DNA of 64,000 bases from contig NZ_JAMYWY010000001.1 in assembly GCF_024159265.1 (NCBI RefSeq), positions 1,736,001 to 1,800,000 on the forward strand, read 5' to 3'. The position numbers and the translations under genes were made by a program. The stretch comes from Paenibacillus sp. 1781tsa1 (GTDB taxonomy: Bacteria > Bacillota > Bacilli > Paenibacillales > Paenibacillaceae). Below are positions 26,975 through 36,053 of this stretch, in pieces (the first letter of the stretch is position 1; each line of letters opens with the position of its first letter). The notes under the pieces were generated by a model that saw only the letters and a list, made by a program, of their open reading frames with translations, ran no database searches and had not been told where the DNA came from.

Positions 26975-28294
26975 ATGTCGAGACAGGGTCAATTAAAGCT
27001 GGGAACATCATTGCACGGCGTTGGCTCCAGCGTATCGGGCTGGAGGCATCCCGATCTGCCATCCGATGCAAGCATCAATATCGATTATTATATTCAGCAG
27101 GCTAGACAGGCGGAGGCGGGCAAGCTTGATTTCGTGTTTATAGCCGATGGTTTGCACATTACCGAGCAGTCTATACCTCATTTTTTGAATCGTTTTGAGC
27201 CGCTTACTGTTCTGTCTGCTCTTGCTGCATCGACTCGAAATATTGGCCTGGCAGGAACCCTCTCCACATCCTATAGCGAACCCTTTACGGTCGCCCGTCA
27301 GTTTGCATCTCTGGATCATCTCAGTGGTGGACGTGCAGCATGGAATGTGGTGACTTCGCCATCGGAAGGTGTGGCGGACAACTTCAACAAGGGAGGCCAT
27401 CCCGATCATGAAACCCGTTACCGCATGGCCGCAGAGTATGTCGAGGTTACTCGTGGGCTGTGGGACTCGTGGGAAGATGATGCGTTGATTCGGGACAAGG
27501 AAAGTGGCGTTTTCTTCGATCCTGAGAAGCTGCATACGCTCAATCACAAAGGCGAGTTCTACGAGGTGGCCGGTCCGCTGAACATCGCGCGTTCCAAACA
27601 GGGGCATCCTGTCATTTTCCAGGCAGGTGCGTCCGAATCGGGCCGGGATTTTGCTGCCAAAACGGCGGATGCTGTGTTTGTCCACGGCCAATCCCTGGAG
27701 GAAGCGAAAGCGGTATACAATGATCTAAAGCAACGTGCAGTCTCCTTCGGACGTAAACCTGAAGAGATTTTGATTCTGCCAGGAATTGCACCGATTGTAG
27801 GGCATACCGAAGCGGAGGCTCAGCGCAAATATGATGAGGTTGTGCAACTTGGCTCTGTTGATGATGCGATTCAATATCTAAGTCGTTATTTTGATTACCA
27901 TGACTTTACGCAATATGCACTGGATGAGCCATTTCCGGATTTAGGAGATTTCGGCTCCAATGGCTTTCGAAGTTTTACCGATCAAATTAAGCGAGAAGCA
28001 CGTGAGCAAGGATCAACACTGCGCGAGGTTGCGCTGCATGTTGCACAGCCCCGATCTGCATTTTTTGGCACACCTGAAACGATTGCCGACTTGATGCAGC
28101 TATGGTTCGAGGAGGGAGCAGCGGACGGCTATATCATTCTTCCAACCGTACCGGATGGACTGGAAGCATTCGTGGAACTGGTCGTACCTGTGCTGCAACA
28201 GCGCGGACTGTTCCGTACGGAATATGAGCACGATACGCTGCGGGGGAACCTGGGACTGTCCGTGCCTGTGAATCGCTATGTGAAGCAGGCTTGA
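26975..28294 (+). CDS. NtaA/SnaA/DszA-type flavin monooxygenase 2, tandem paralogue
   Basis: 439 residues. ATG 26975 follows AAAGGAGAG; TTG 26951 is rejected. The protein parallels the preceding one along its whole length ([68 protein letters not shown]), with differences that suggest a different side chain on the sulfur substrate. It is the last gene of the operon and is followed by a terminator. No flavin reductase or N-deacetylase gene is linked here, so those steps must be supplied elsewhere. Confidence 0.88.
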   Translation: MSRQGQLKLGTSLHGVGSSVSGWRHPDLPSDASINIDYYIQQARQAEAGKLDFVFIADGLHITEQSIPHFLNRFEPLTVLSALAASTRNIGLAGTLSTSYSEPFTVARQFASLDHLSGGRAAWNVVTSPSEGVADNFNKGGHPDHETRYRMAAEYVEVTRGLWDSWEDDALIRDKESGVFFDPEKLHTLNHKGEFYEVAGPLNIARSKQGHPVIFQAGASESGRDFAAKTADAVFVHGQSLEEAKAVYNDLKQRAVSFGRKPEEILILPGIAPIVGHTEAEAQRKYDEVVQLGSVDDAIQYLSRYFDYHDFTQYALDEPFPDLGDFGSNGFRSFTDQIKREAREQGSTLREVALHVAQPRSAFFGTPETIADLMQLWFEEGAADGYIILPTVPDGLEAFVELVVPVLQQRGLFRTEYEHDTLRGNLGLSVPVNRYVKQA

Positions 28295-28675
28295 TGGATC
28301 TTGATCTAATCTTGGAACAATGAATTAGAGAGTCCGTGTAACTGTGGTCTGTGAATCTGTGATGAACGGCCTAATCTCGAACTCATAAAACAGCCGAAGC
28401 GTATTTTTATCGCCTCGACTGTTTTTTGATTTTATTTTATATGACCGAACCTTACGTCCTACGTCTGCACGCACATATCCCCATGCAATTCTCCGCTCCA
28501 TCCCTTTCCTTCCAGTTGTCCGTGTAGTCCCAGATTGTAATGTACAATATAATAAAATTTTATTTGGTGTTATATAGGTGTAGAAGGATAGTTAAACTTA
28601 TGTAGATGGGTTTACTATTGATTTTGGAATACGTGGCTTTTAACCTTTTAAATAGAAGAGACTGAAGGAGGAGCT
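28295..28675 (+). other. Interval between sulfur operon and iron module
   Basis: 381 bases with the operon terminator and AT-rich sequence (TATAATAT near 28548); no gene visible. Confidence 0.6.
28387..28427 (+). terminator. Terminator of the sulfur operon
   Basis: AAAACAG (28387-28393) pairs with CTGTTTT (28419-28425), with a further CGA(A)GCG/CGCCTCG inner stem; six T follow. Confidence 0.85.
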
Positions 28676-28954
28676 ATGAATACAGAAGACCATATCCAAC
28701 ATATGTTGCAGGTGATCGTCGAAAAAACACAATCCATCATTAACGATCGAGAAAAGCAATCCTTTGGCTCTCTGGAATATTTCCTGGGACATATTATAGA
28801 GTATCGCGATCAAAAGCAATACCTGACAGATGAGTGGCATATCCGCACACCTCGCTGGCTGGGGGAGTATGGCAATACATCAGAGGAAGAAGAACTTCTT
28901 TCGGATATCTATCGCTTGCAAGCATATATTGCTGAAAAGTTAAAGGGTGGATAG
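28676..28954 (+). CDS. Small hypothetical protein
   Basis: 92 residues, ATG preceded by AGGAGGAG, an excellent start. Soluble, acidic, mostly helical (MNTEDHIQHMLQVIVEKTQS, then a C-terminal SEEEELLSDIYRLQAYIAEK). I do not recognise a family. It lies alone upstream of the iron module, from which a Fur-controlled promoter separates it. Confidence 0.75.
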   Translation: MNTEDHIQHMLQVIVEKTQSIINDREKQSFGSLEYFLGHIIEYRDQKQYLTDEWHIRTPRWLGEYGNTSEEEELLSDIYRLQAYIAEKLKGG

Positions 28955-29059
28955 TGGATCAGTAAATCATGAATCATCATGTCGCATTAGTCCGGCTGAA
29001 ATGTCGCAAAAGTACATGGTAACCCGATACGGAGATCGTATATACTCTCTTTATGTTTC

Positions 29060-29078
29060 GATAATGAAAATCATTATC
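29060..29078 (+). promoter_or_regulatory. Fur box
   Basis: GATAATGAAAATCATTATC matches the classical 19-bp Fur consensus at 18 of 19 positions, 28 bases before the start of the siderophore-binding gene. Iron repression of the module follows. Confidence 0.9.
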
Positions 29079-29105
29079 AGTATTATACATAAGGGGGATT
29101 TACAA

Positions 29106-30146
29106 ATGAAACAAGGAACACAGGGGCAAGCAGGCGGAAGCAAAGGCTATGCTGCTCACAAATCACGATTACTTATGGGCGTGATGTTGGCCCTTATTCT
29201 AGTCCTGACGGCTTGCGGTGCCGCAACAGGTACAGATAGCGGTAAGCAATCTGCGGCAACGCCAGCAGAGACACCAGCGAATGCGGAAACACAGACGGAC
29301 GGAGCTTTTCCCGTAACGATCAAGGGTATGAAGGGTGACATCACTCTAAACGAAAAACCGAAGAGAATTGCAATTCTCGATGTTAAGTTTCTGGATCAGA
29401 TGTTAGCGATTGGCGAGAAACCAGCAGGAAGTGTTATTGCAGGAGGGAATACCGATTTTCCAGAATATTTAGGAGACCAGCCGAATGGCGTAGAAGTTCT
29501 GGGTACACGGGACGAGCCTAACCTGGAAGCCATTGTTGCACTTGACCCGGATCTGATTATCATGACCGACTTCCAGGAGAAACAGTATGAGAGTGTAAGC
29601 AAAATTGCACCTACCCTGGTACTCGACTTCTACGAAGACTGGCGTGATACGTTAGCTACGGTTGCCCAAATTACAGACAAGCAGGACGAGGCAGAGAAAG
29701 TGCGCACAGCGTATGAAGAGAAAATCGCCGGGCTGAAAGCACAATTGTCAGAGAAGCTGGGCGATGAAACAGTGGCGATCATTCGTCCACGAAAAGAAGG
29801 AATTCGTGTTCACGGTATTGAGCATCGCATTGGCGGTATCATGTACAATGACTTGGGGCTGAAAATGCCTGCTCTGGTACAGGAGATTAATGAAGATGGT
29901 TCCGTAGAAATCTCGATGGAAAAAGTGCCTGAGATCGGGGCAGATCGTTATTTTGTGCTGTCGGATGAGCTGTTTGCGGCAGAAGCTGAGGCGATGGTGA
30001 ACAATCCGGTATGGCAGTCTCTTGATGCTGTGAAAAATAACCGCACGTATGACGTAAACTCCACACTGTGGATTGCATACTACGGACCGCTTGCGATTAA
30101 TCTGATTGTAGATCAGGCATCGGAAGCCCTGCTCGGATCGAACTAA
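29106..30146 (+). CDS. Iron-siderophore ABC transporter substrate-binding lipoprotein
   Basis: 346 residues. ATG 29106 follows AAGGGGGA and the Fur box; a GTG at 28947 would place the signal peptide internally. Lipobox VLTAC with lipidated C37. Family 8 binding domain (KPKRIAILDVKFLDQMLAIG near residue 82; IVALDPDLIIMTDFQEKQYE near 140). It binds ferric siderophore outside the membrane. No permease or ATPase gene is linked, so it must use a FhuBGC- or FeuBC-type transporter encoded elsewhere. The next gene starts one base after its stop. Confidence 0.9.
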   Translation: MKQGTQGQAGGSKGYAAHKSRLLMGVMLALILVLTACGAATGTDSGKQSAATPAETPANAETQTDGAFPVTIKGMKGDITLNEKPKRIAILDVKFLDQMLAIGEKPAGSVIAGGNTDFPEYLGDQPNGVEVLGTRDEPNLEAIVALDPDLIIMTDFQEKQYESVSKIAPTLVLDFYEDWRDTLATVAQITDKQDEAEKVRTAYEEKIAGLKAQLSEKLGDETVAIIRPRKEGIRVHGIEHRIGGIMYNDLGLKMPALVQEINEDGSVEISMEKVPEIGADRYFVLSDELFAAEAEAMVNNPVWQSLDAVKNNRTYDVNSTLWIAYYGPLAINLIVDQASEALLGSN

Positions 30147-30147
30147 T

Positions 30148-30924
30148 ATGAACCGATATCTCTCGACAGACTTATGGAAAGAGACGGTAGAGGATTATTC
30201 GATTTTGCTCGGTGAACCGCCTGAACATAGTGTCCGTACCATTGCTTTGAGTGAGCTGCATGACGAAGAGGCGTGTCGAGAGTATATCCGCTGGTTTCAG
30301 AACTATATCGATGCACCAGACATGAAAGTCGCAGCCTCCATGTTAGCCAAGCGGCTTGGCTATCTATGGACGACTCCGCTCGTGACCGCGATGACGTTTC
30401 ATCATCAGCATGTAACCTTTCAGCTGGAGAACAGCTTTCTCTATCATCCAAAGCTCGAAGAACATGAGGAGGGTACACGATTTCCTTTTCTAGCGGTGAA
30501 CGGGCTTCAGGCTGAAGAACTGTCTGGAGACAGGAGCGTATGGCGGGAAAAGGCGGTCCAGGAGATGTTTGCGGTACAACTGACACCTTTGTTAAAGACA
30601 CTTGCTGCGATTGCACCTCTTTCGATGAGCATTCTCTGGGAGAATATTATGGTGCGGATTGGCCGACTATTCACTCCTGATGAAGCCGAGACAGAGCAGG
30701 AACGTAAGATCATTCGAGAGGACTTCTCTTATCTAACGCAGGTAGCATCCGGACAAGTGTTTGGTGTGAGGAAGAATCCGTTAACCCGCTTCACCGATTG
30801 TAAGGACAATGTGCATGTTGCCAAAAGTGAGCGGATCACCTGTTGTTTCTATTACCAGATGTCAGGGGAATATTGTCTCAAATGTCCGAAAATTGACATT
30901 GAGAAAGAATCTCAACTACAATGA
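30148..30924 (+). CDS. FhuF-like ferric-siderophore reductase
   Basis: 258 residues, ATG one base after the upstream stop, so translation is coupled. The C-terminal cluster motif C232-C233-x9-C243-x2-C246 in ITCCFYYQ...YCLKCPK is the FhuF [2Fe-2S] signature. FhuF-type proteins reduce ferric iron in the imported siderophore in the cytoplasm, releasing Fe2+. The N-terminal 200 residues are the helical FhuF/IucA-C-like region. Co-transcribed with the binding protein under the Fur box, which supports the role. Confidence 0.88.
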   Translation: MNRYLSTDLWKETVEDYSILLGEPPEHSVRTIALSELHDEEACREYIRWFQNYIDAPDMKVAASMLAKRLGYLWTTPLVTAMTFHHQHVTFQLENSFLYHPKLEEHEEGTRFPFLAVNGLQAEELSGDRSVWREKAVQEMFAVQLTPLLKTLAAIAPLSMSILWENIMVRIGRLFTPDEAETEQERKIIREDFSYLTQVASGQVFGVRKNPLTRFTDCKDNVHVAKSERITCCFYYQMSGEYCLKCPKIDIEKESQLQ

Positions 30925-30955
30925 CAACAGCAACAATTTTACCATTGCTATTGTC
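30923..30955. repeat. Inverted repeat between fhuF-like and btr-like genes
   Basis: GACAACAGCAA (30923-30933) pairs with TTGCTATTGTC (30945-30955) with one mismatch. There is no T tract, so an operator or an RNA hairpin just before the next ribosome site is more likely than a terminator. Confidence 0.5.
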
Positions 30956-30969
30956 AGGAGATGAGAGAA

Positions 30970-32691
30970 ATGCCGCTGCAAGAACAGACAAGTCTATGGA
31001 GTGATACGACGATCAAGATGCTTGACGGGTATAGCGGTACTTTGCAGACAAGCAGTGTTCTTAACGAAACCGAATTAACCTCGAATGTGTTGCTGCTGGC
31101 GGTAGGCGGGGAAGGGGAGCTTGCAATGAATGGTGAAGTTTGCCACATTGGAGCTTCTTTTGCTTGTCATGTGGCGAAGGGAACATCCTTTACACTGACG
31201 GCCAGATCAGACGAACTTTATTATATCGTGATTAGGTATAAGGCTTCTTCCCTGGAAGGAGCCTCCCATGCGTTGCCCTCGTATCGCAAACACCCGCTGC
31301 AAACATCGTTTATTCAGAATCCTGTGACGCAAGCGGAATGGATTCAGAATGCGGAAAAAATCGTTGCCAAATGGCGTCGCGGCGAAGGGCTGGAGCGTTT
31401 TCATGCCAATGCATTGCTCCAGGGGATGATCTACGAACTGATCATGGAGTATGAGCGTGGTCAAGGCGGAGCAGAGTCCGACATGGTGGATGTTGTCGTG
31501 TCCTATATATCATCGCATTATCGCCAGAATCTGGAGCTAAAAGAGTTGGCAGCCCTCGCTGGATGCAGTGTAAGGCAGTTGCAGCGACGATTCAAACAAG
31601 AGAAGCAGCTCGGGCCGATGGAGTACGTCATCCAGCTGCGGATGGAGAATGCGTCTCGGATGTTACTTCATACGGATGCTTCCATTGGGGAAATTGCTGA
31701 CAAAATGGGCTATCGCGACATGTATTATTTCAGCAGGGCGTTTAAGAAATATTATGGCGTTCCTCCGCTGCGTTATCGACTTGCTGCCGCTTCAGAATTA
31801 GATGAAAAGTATGCTCAAGCCTTACTGCGGAATCGCACAGCTTCTTCGTACGAGTCGGCCCAAGGTCCGGTGATCTGCCATATGCGAGGTGAATATCAAG
31901 TTACTGAATCACCACAGCGTATCGCCGTACTGGATGTTCAATATGCCGATCATTTGCTCGCGCTTGGGTTGTCTCCAGTAGGAAGCGTAGGATCGGGAAG
32001 TGCCGTGGTCAATTTCCCTCAGTACATCCGGGCAGGACTTCAGGGTACCGAATTACTCGGAACGTACGAATACCCTGATCTGCTTGCGGTAGAACGATTG
32101 TCACCGGATCTGATTATCTGCACCGAGGTGCATGATCAGCATCATGAACGGTTAAGTCGAATCGCTCCAGTGATTATGTTCAAGCGTAATGAGAGCTGGC
32201 AGACCATACTGAGTCTGTTCGGTGAACTGACAGGCAAGCGGACAGAGGCCAAGCGTATACTTGCGGATTATCATCGACGTACTGCTTTGCTGTCCGAAGA
32301 ACTGGCTCCGGTACTGGCAGGTAAAAGTGTGGCGCTGATCCGTCCGCTCGATTCTCTTGTTCGGGTTCACTCTGCTGCTCATCGTACAGGTGCTGTGTTG
32401 TACCGTGATCTGGGTCTGCCTGTCCCGTTATTTGTATCCGATACCGCCGACACGGCCTATCATATCTCGGTTGATAGATTACCGGCTGTACAAGCCAGCC
32501 ATTACTTTTTGCTCAGTAATGAGCTTATGCAGGATGGGATATCCGCGACAGAACAGCGTGTGTGGGGGATGCTGGATACAGGTGAGCGACAGCACATACA
32601 CTCGGTAGATGCTGCGACATGGATTGGGTGCTATGGGCCGATGGGGATCAATGGCATTGTGGATCAGATTGAGCAGGCGTTGTTGGGGTGA
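30970..32691 (+). CDS. AraC-family activator fused to siderophore-binding domain (Btr-like)
   Basis: 573 residues. ATG 30970 is 9 bases after AGGAG; ATG 30961 directly abuts the site and is unlikely. Residues 1-160 form a cupin-like sensor; 176-270 hold two AraC helix-turn-helix motifs (LELKELAALAGCSVRQLQRR, then IGEIADKMGYRDMYYFSRAF); about 300-573 are a cytoplasmic copy of a family 8 ferric-siderophore binding domain (QRIAVLDVQYADHLLALG), similar in style to the lipoprotein encoded upstream. B. subtilis Btr has this fusion and activates siderophore uptake when bacillibactin is bound. It probably senses the imported siderophore and switches on this module. Confidence 0.92.
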   Translation: MPLQEQTSLWSDTTIKMLDGYSGTLQTSSVLNETELTSNVLLLAVGGEGELAMNGEVCHIGASFACHVAKGTSFTLTARSDELYYIVIRYKASSLEGASHALPSYRKHPLQTSFIQNPVTQAEWIQNAEKIVAKWRRGEGLERFHANALLQGMIYELIMEYERGQGGAESDMVDVVVSYISSHYRQNLELKELAALAGCSVRQLQRRFKQEKQLGPMEYVIQLRMENASRMLLHTDASIGEIADKMGYRDMYYFSRAFKKYYGVPPLRYRLAAASELDEKYAQALLRNRTASSYESAQGPVICHMRGEYQVTESPQRIAVLDVQYADHLLALGLSPVGSVGSGSAVVNFPQYIRAGLQGTELLGTYEYPDLLAVERLSPDLIICTEVHDQHHERLSRIAPVIMFKRNESWQTILSLFGELTGKRTEAKRILADYHRRTALLSEELAPVLAGKSVALIRPLDSLVRVHSAAHRTGAVLYRDLGLPVPLFVSDTADTAYHISVDRLPAVQASHYFLLSNELMQDGISATEQRVWGMLDTGERQHIHSVDAATWIGCYGPMGINGIVDQIEQALLG

Positions 32692-32717
32692 GGGGCAGCT
32701 TTTTCATGAGGGAAAAC

Positions 32718-32785
32718 AAAAGAAACCGTTCCGTAGTAGTAAATGGAAGTGAGAGCAACCATATACCAAAGGAGACGGTTTCTTT
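32718..32785. terminator. Inverted repeat after the btr-like gene
   Basis: AAAGAAACCGT (32718-32728) is the exact complement of ACGGTTTCTTT (32775-32785), with a 46-base loop. The large loop makes it an unusual terminator; it may be a tiny mobile-element remnant. Confidence 0.45.
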
Positions 32786-32920
32786 GTACATTTTACATAC
32801 TTGAATGAGGACACATTAGATCAGGCCGAGTGTTAATAATGCAGGAACGATATACGAGTCAGGGGGATATGTTAAAATGATAGAAAGTTGAACCAATACG
32901 AATAACAGGAGGTATAACAC

Positions 32921-33178
32921 ATGAAATGGCAAGAGGTTAGAGAACTGTTCCCAGACCAATTTGTTCTGGTTTCTATCATTCAATATCATGAGGAAGATAA
33001 TAAAAAAATCGTAGATGAAGTTGCACCAATTCGTACCGTATCAGAACAAGATGCGAATAAAGAGTTTTTTCGAGTAGAGCCTGGTAACGTTGTATATCAT
33101 ACTTCGAATCAGGACTTTGTGATTCATCTCCGTAAAGATCCATTAATGAGAGTGAGACGTAATACGAATGAAAATTAA
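32921..33178 (+). CDS. Hypothetical protein paired with retropepsin-like gene
   Basis: 85 residues, ATG after AGGAGG. Begins MKWQEVRELFPDQFVLV and carries an acidic middle and a basic end. I recall homologs in Bacillus encoded directly before a retropepsin-like protein, but no function is known to me. It overlaps the protease gene by 11 bases, so the two are translationally coupled. A substrate, partner or antitoxin-type relationship is possible but not shown. Confidence 0.78.
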   Translation: MKWQEVRELFPDQFVLVSIIQYHEEDNKKIVDEVAPIRTVSEQDANKEFFRVEPGNVVYHTSNQDFVIHLRKDPLMRVRRNTNEN

Positions 33179-33539
33179 CTATGATGGACAGCTAATTACA
33201 ACGTCACTTACCGTTACATTTAGAGGAAGAACACTGAAAATAGATGATGTCATTATAGATACTGGATCTTCACATACGATCATTAGTCCTGATGTTTTAG
33301 AGGAAATCGGCGTTACTTATGAAACAGGGGATTCAATTTTTGAAGCATACGGGATTGGAGGAAGTATTCCTTTTTACACCAAAATCATGGATAGGATTGT
33401 AATAGACACAAACAGCATTGAGAATATAGAGATCGATGTAGGCATATTGCCTAAAGATCATAAAGGTCTTCTCGGGTTGGATATTCTGAAACAACAAAAC
33501 TTTATTATTGACTTGAAGTTACTAGAGTTACGTAAGTGA
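33168..33539 (+). CDS. Retropepsin-like aspartyl protease
   Basis: 123 residues. The active-site motif DTGSS (31-35, in VIIDTGSSHTIIS) and a C-terminal GLLGLDIL are the two signatures of single-domain retropepsins, which act as homodimers with one aspartate from each chain. No signal peptide or membrane segment, so it is probably cytoplasmic. Coupled to the upstream 85-residue gene by an 11-base overlap. A broken relative lies at 56782-56981. The substrate is unknown; the small upstream protein is the obvious candidate. Confidence 0.85.
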   Translation: MKINYDGQLITTSLTVTFRGRTLKIDDVIIDTGSSHTIISPDVLEEIGVTYETGDSIFEAYGIGGSIPFYTKIMDRIVIDTNSIENIEIDVGILPKDHKGLLGLDILKQQNFIIDLKLLELRK

Positions 33540-33585
33540 GTTTTGAATTATCGGCTATGGTGAAATTGACTTAGAAGGAGAAGTT

Positions 33586-33996
33586 ATGAACGAAAAAGCT
33601 AAAGGGAAATTAAAAAAGCAATTCCTACTCATCATTTTATTTATTTTTATCATTGGAATTCAACTAACTACCAACACCTTAGTAAACCATTCCCCTGTAT
33701 GGACAACTGCATTATTAATTTTTTGTTTTCTTATATTTTGTATACTTGGACTTTTAACATACCTTGATCTCAAGAAACAAGAGCAGCTCATAACGATTGG
33801 ACAAATTGTAGATGTGAGGAAGAATAAAAATATGATTATAGTTAAAGGATTGGGACGAGGCAACAGCAAGATTTTAATAAAAGATGGTCCTATCCTGAAT
33901 ATGATGCAGCCACATGACCTGATTGAAATCACGAGATTAAAATATACAAAAATGATAACGAAAAAAGTGTATAAGGATGAAGAGATACAACTTTGA
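33586..33996 (+). CDS. Hypothetical membrane protein
   Basis: 136 residues, AAGGAG 6 bases before the ATG. Two membrane segments (about 10-30 and 42-62), then a basic cytoplasmic or external domain of 70 residues. No recognised family. It sits in the island of small unrelated genes, each with its own ribosome site. Confidence 0.75.
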   Translation: MNEKAKGKLKKQFLLIILFIFIIGIQLTTNTLVNHSPVWTTALLIFCFLIFCILGLLTYLDLKKQEQLITIGQIVDVRKNKNMIIVKGLGRGNSKILIKDGPILNMMQPHDLIEITRLKYTKMITKKVYKDEEIQL

Positions 33997-34080
33997 GCAA
34001 GTGGTGGGAGAGATAAGTATTTTACATAATAATAAAGAGCGTTTTTGGATCTACATTCAAGGTAGGAGGAGAGAATGTAA

Positions 34081-34383
34081 ATGAACAACATAAACTCTCA
34101 TCATTGCAACCTAAATATACGGTATGACCTGCCTGATGAGGTATGGGCTAAAGTATCTGAATTATATGAGCGTATGCAAGGGTGGAGGGGTTATAAAAGT
34201 GGGATTCCACATTGGTTTGGAACTGAAGAGGATGATGTATTTATTGAAGCATCCGTTGAGCCTAGTGGGTTATCCTTTTATGCGCAGATGAATAGCGAGG
34301 ATTGGACTTCTTGGATAGAAGCATTTAAGTTGGAAGCGTCAAAAGTGTTGGGCTTTGATGTTGGTGAACCTGAAGATGGATAG
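34081..34383 (+). CDS. Small hypothetical protein (immunity-like)
   Basis: 100 residues; AGGAGGAGAG lies upstream. Acidic and tryptophan-rich (SGIPHWFGTEEDDVFIEASV, EDWTSWIEAFKLEAS). Its size, charge and neighbourhood are those of polymorphic-toxin immunity proteins, but I cannot name a family. It is monocistronic in appearance, followed by a gene fragment. Confidence 0.72.
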   Translation: MNNINSHHCNLNIRYDLPDEVWAKVSELYERMQGWRGYKSGIPHWFGTEEDDVFIEASVEPSGLSFYAQMNSEDWTSWIEAFKLEASKVLGFDVGEPEDG

Positions 34384-34436
34384 GTGTAATAAATGTTATT
34401 TAATTGTGGATGTCCACGGTAAGGGAGGGTGACATC

Positions 34437-34555
34437 GGTGTCTAGATGTATTGGTCCCAATTATCAATGGTAAGCTCATTCAGTGGAATGATAATTCAAC
34501 CAAGCTGCGTAAATTCTATAGTGAAGCATTTAAGATGGAGGATCTAAACCAATAA
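34437..34555 (+). pseudogene. C-terminal gene fragment
   Basis: A frame without a start reads VLVPIINGKLIQWNDNSTKL and ends KMEDLNQ at 34555. The composition looks protein-like and the stretch would otherwise be empty between two real genes. Family unknown; it may be the tail of a lost immunity-type gene. Confidence 0.3.
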
Positions 34556-34584
34556 AATGATCTAAAAAGGATAAAAAGAAAAAA

Positions 34585-34974
34585 ATGATAAACTCTATTA
34601 GCATTGATGAGCGGAACGGGACCACATTTAATGAAGAGATCGTTATGAACCCTACATGGGCAGACAGTTTAAGTTTTTTGAGAAAACTCGATGGAGATAA
34701 ATTTACATTAGTTTTTTTTGAGGTATCAGACACAGGTTCAGCATTAGTTGGAGGTGGACCGGAATATTTTGTTGTGTCCATTACAATGGATGAACATATA
34801 TATACGCTTATGAACGACAGGCAGGGAAACAGTGAAATTTCTCTAGTGATTGGTGGTCAGTTAGGCAATTATTGCGATAACATTTGTATAGAATTAATGC
34901 CCATGCTTGAAGTACTAAAGTATTTTTATGAAACCGGGAAACTACATGAATCACATCAATGGAAACAAGAATAA
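34585..34974 (+). CDS. Imm1-like immunity protein
   Basis: 129 residues, ATG after AAAAGGA. The layout fits the Imm1 family: SALVGGGPEYFVVSIT near residue 53, an acidic middle, and a closing segment KYFYETGKLHESHQW, typical of Imm1 C-termini. Imm1 proteins neutralise toxins of contact-dependent or secreted polymorphic systems. No cognate toxin is adjacent, so it may be an orphan immunity gene. Family placement is from memory. Confidence 0.6.
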   Translation: MINSISIDERNGTTFNEEIVMNPTWADSLSFLRKLDGDKFTLVFFEVSDTGSALVGGGPEYFVVSITMDEHIYTLMNDRQGNSEISLVIGGQLGNYCDNICIELMPMLEVLKYFYETGKLHESHQWKQE

Positions 34975-35051
34975 TATTTACTGGTCAGTTAGGGTTCTCG
35001 GGCTTGTAACACCAAATATGATGTGAAATTGTATTAAAAGAGTTGGAGTAG

Positions 35052-35405
35052 GTGAGTTCAGTAGTGGAGAGGAAATTCAAAAGTCATTTTTTTTATATTG
35101 TTCTACTGTCAGTTCCATTTGTAGTATTAGAGATTTTACTTTTATTAAAATATCCTAACACCGGATTAGGAAGAATTATAAGCTTGCCATTAACTTTTAT
35201 GATGAATGGTGTGATAATTCTGATCTCATCTAGTGTGGTTTATTATTTGCTTAAATACACCAAGTTTAGAGTTGTTGGGCGAGTTATTCTAGGATTGACG
35301 ATATGTTCAACTCTTATCGTAACAATATGGTTGTATCCGCAGGATTCATCTATACATATTTCAGAAATCATAATAGAAGATATTAAGAATCTCTGGATTA
35401 AATGA
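35052..35405 (+). CDS. Hypothetical membrane protein
   Basis: 117 residues from GTG 35052 (GGAG site), with an alternative GTG at 35061. Three hydrophobic segments (about 14-33, 42-68, 76-95) and a short acidic tail ending NLWIK. Not recognised. AT-rich island member. Confidence 0.65.
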   Translation: MSSVVERKFKSHFFYIVLLSVPFVVLEILLLLKYPNTGLGRIISLPLTFMMNGVIILISSSVVYYLLKYTKFRVVGRVILGLTICSTLIVTIWLYPQDSSIHISEIIIEDIKNLWIK

Positions 35406-35461
35406 GGAATTTAATGGTGGAACAGAGAAAGTCAACATACTAAGATATTGGATGTGACTCT

Positions 35462-35971
35462 ATGAATCATGAACTGTTTAGCAGAATTAATGGATATTTA
35501 GAAGGAGTAAGTAATGTAGTTACATACTTCGGAGGATGCTATGGGCACGAATATCAGTTTGTAAAAATTGATTCGCCAATAGAACGAGCAATAGAACTTT
35601 ATAATGCTAATAGTAATTTAAAAAATCACAAAGATATTAAATATGTAGGACTAAGCGAAATAGATGATTGGAAGGATGAGATATTTAATATTACGGCAAA
35701 ATGGTTTTTCTCTTTATTTCGCTTACAAGATTTTGGCATAAGTATTGAATATCCGGACATTGATGGGGAAACGCCTGCAGAACTAGATAAAGAGTTAAAT
35801 AACGTGAGTAATAAACTGATTAAACTGTTGGAAGAATTCTTTGAAGGGTCAATTGTTAAAGCTTATAGACTCGTAACAGAGAATGAATGGAAAGATGAGT
35901 TTGATTGGGAACAGATTTATTTTTCGATAGGTAATGAAGTATTTATCTTAGATCTATATCAGTGGGGTTAA
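35462..35971 (+). CDS. Hypothetical protein (immunity-like)
   Basis: 169 residues, acidic, ATG at 35462 with only a weak ribosome site. Ends with IYFSIGNEVFILDLYQWG, a kind of ending common in SMI1/immunity-type proteins. No family recognised. The next gene, a lipoprotein, follows 82 bases later. Confidence 0.7.
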   Translation: MNHELFSRINGYLEGVSNVVTYFGGCYGHEYQFVKIDSPIERAIELYNANSNLKNHKDIKYVGLSEIDDWKDEIFNITAKWFFSLFRLQDFGISIEYPDIDGETPAELDKELNNVSNKLIKLLEEFFEGSIVKAYRLVTENEWKDEFDWEQIYFSIGNEVFILDLYQWG

Positions 35972-36053
35972 CGGATTGAAAGATTAGCGATCGCACTTGA
36001 ACTTGCAAATATGGATCTTAAAAATATAGAAAAAAACTGAAGGAGTTCCTGAA

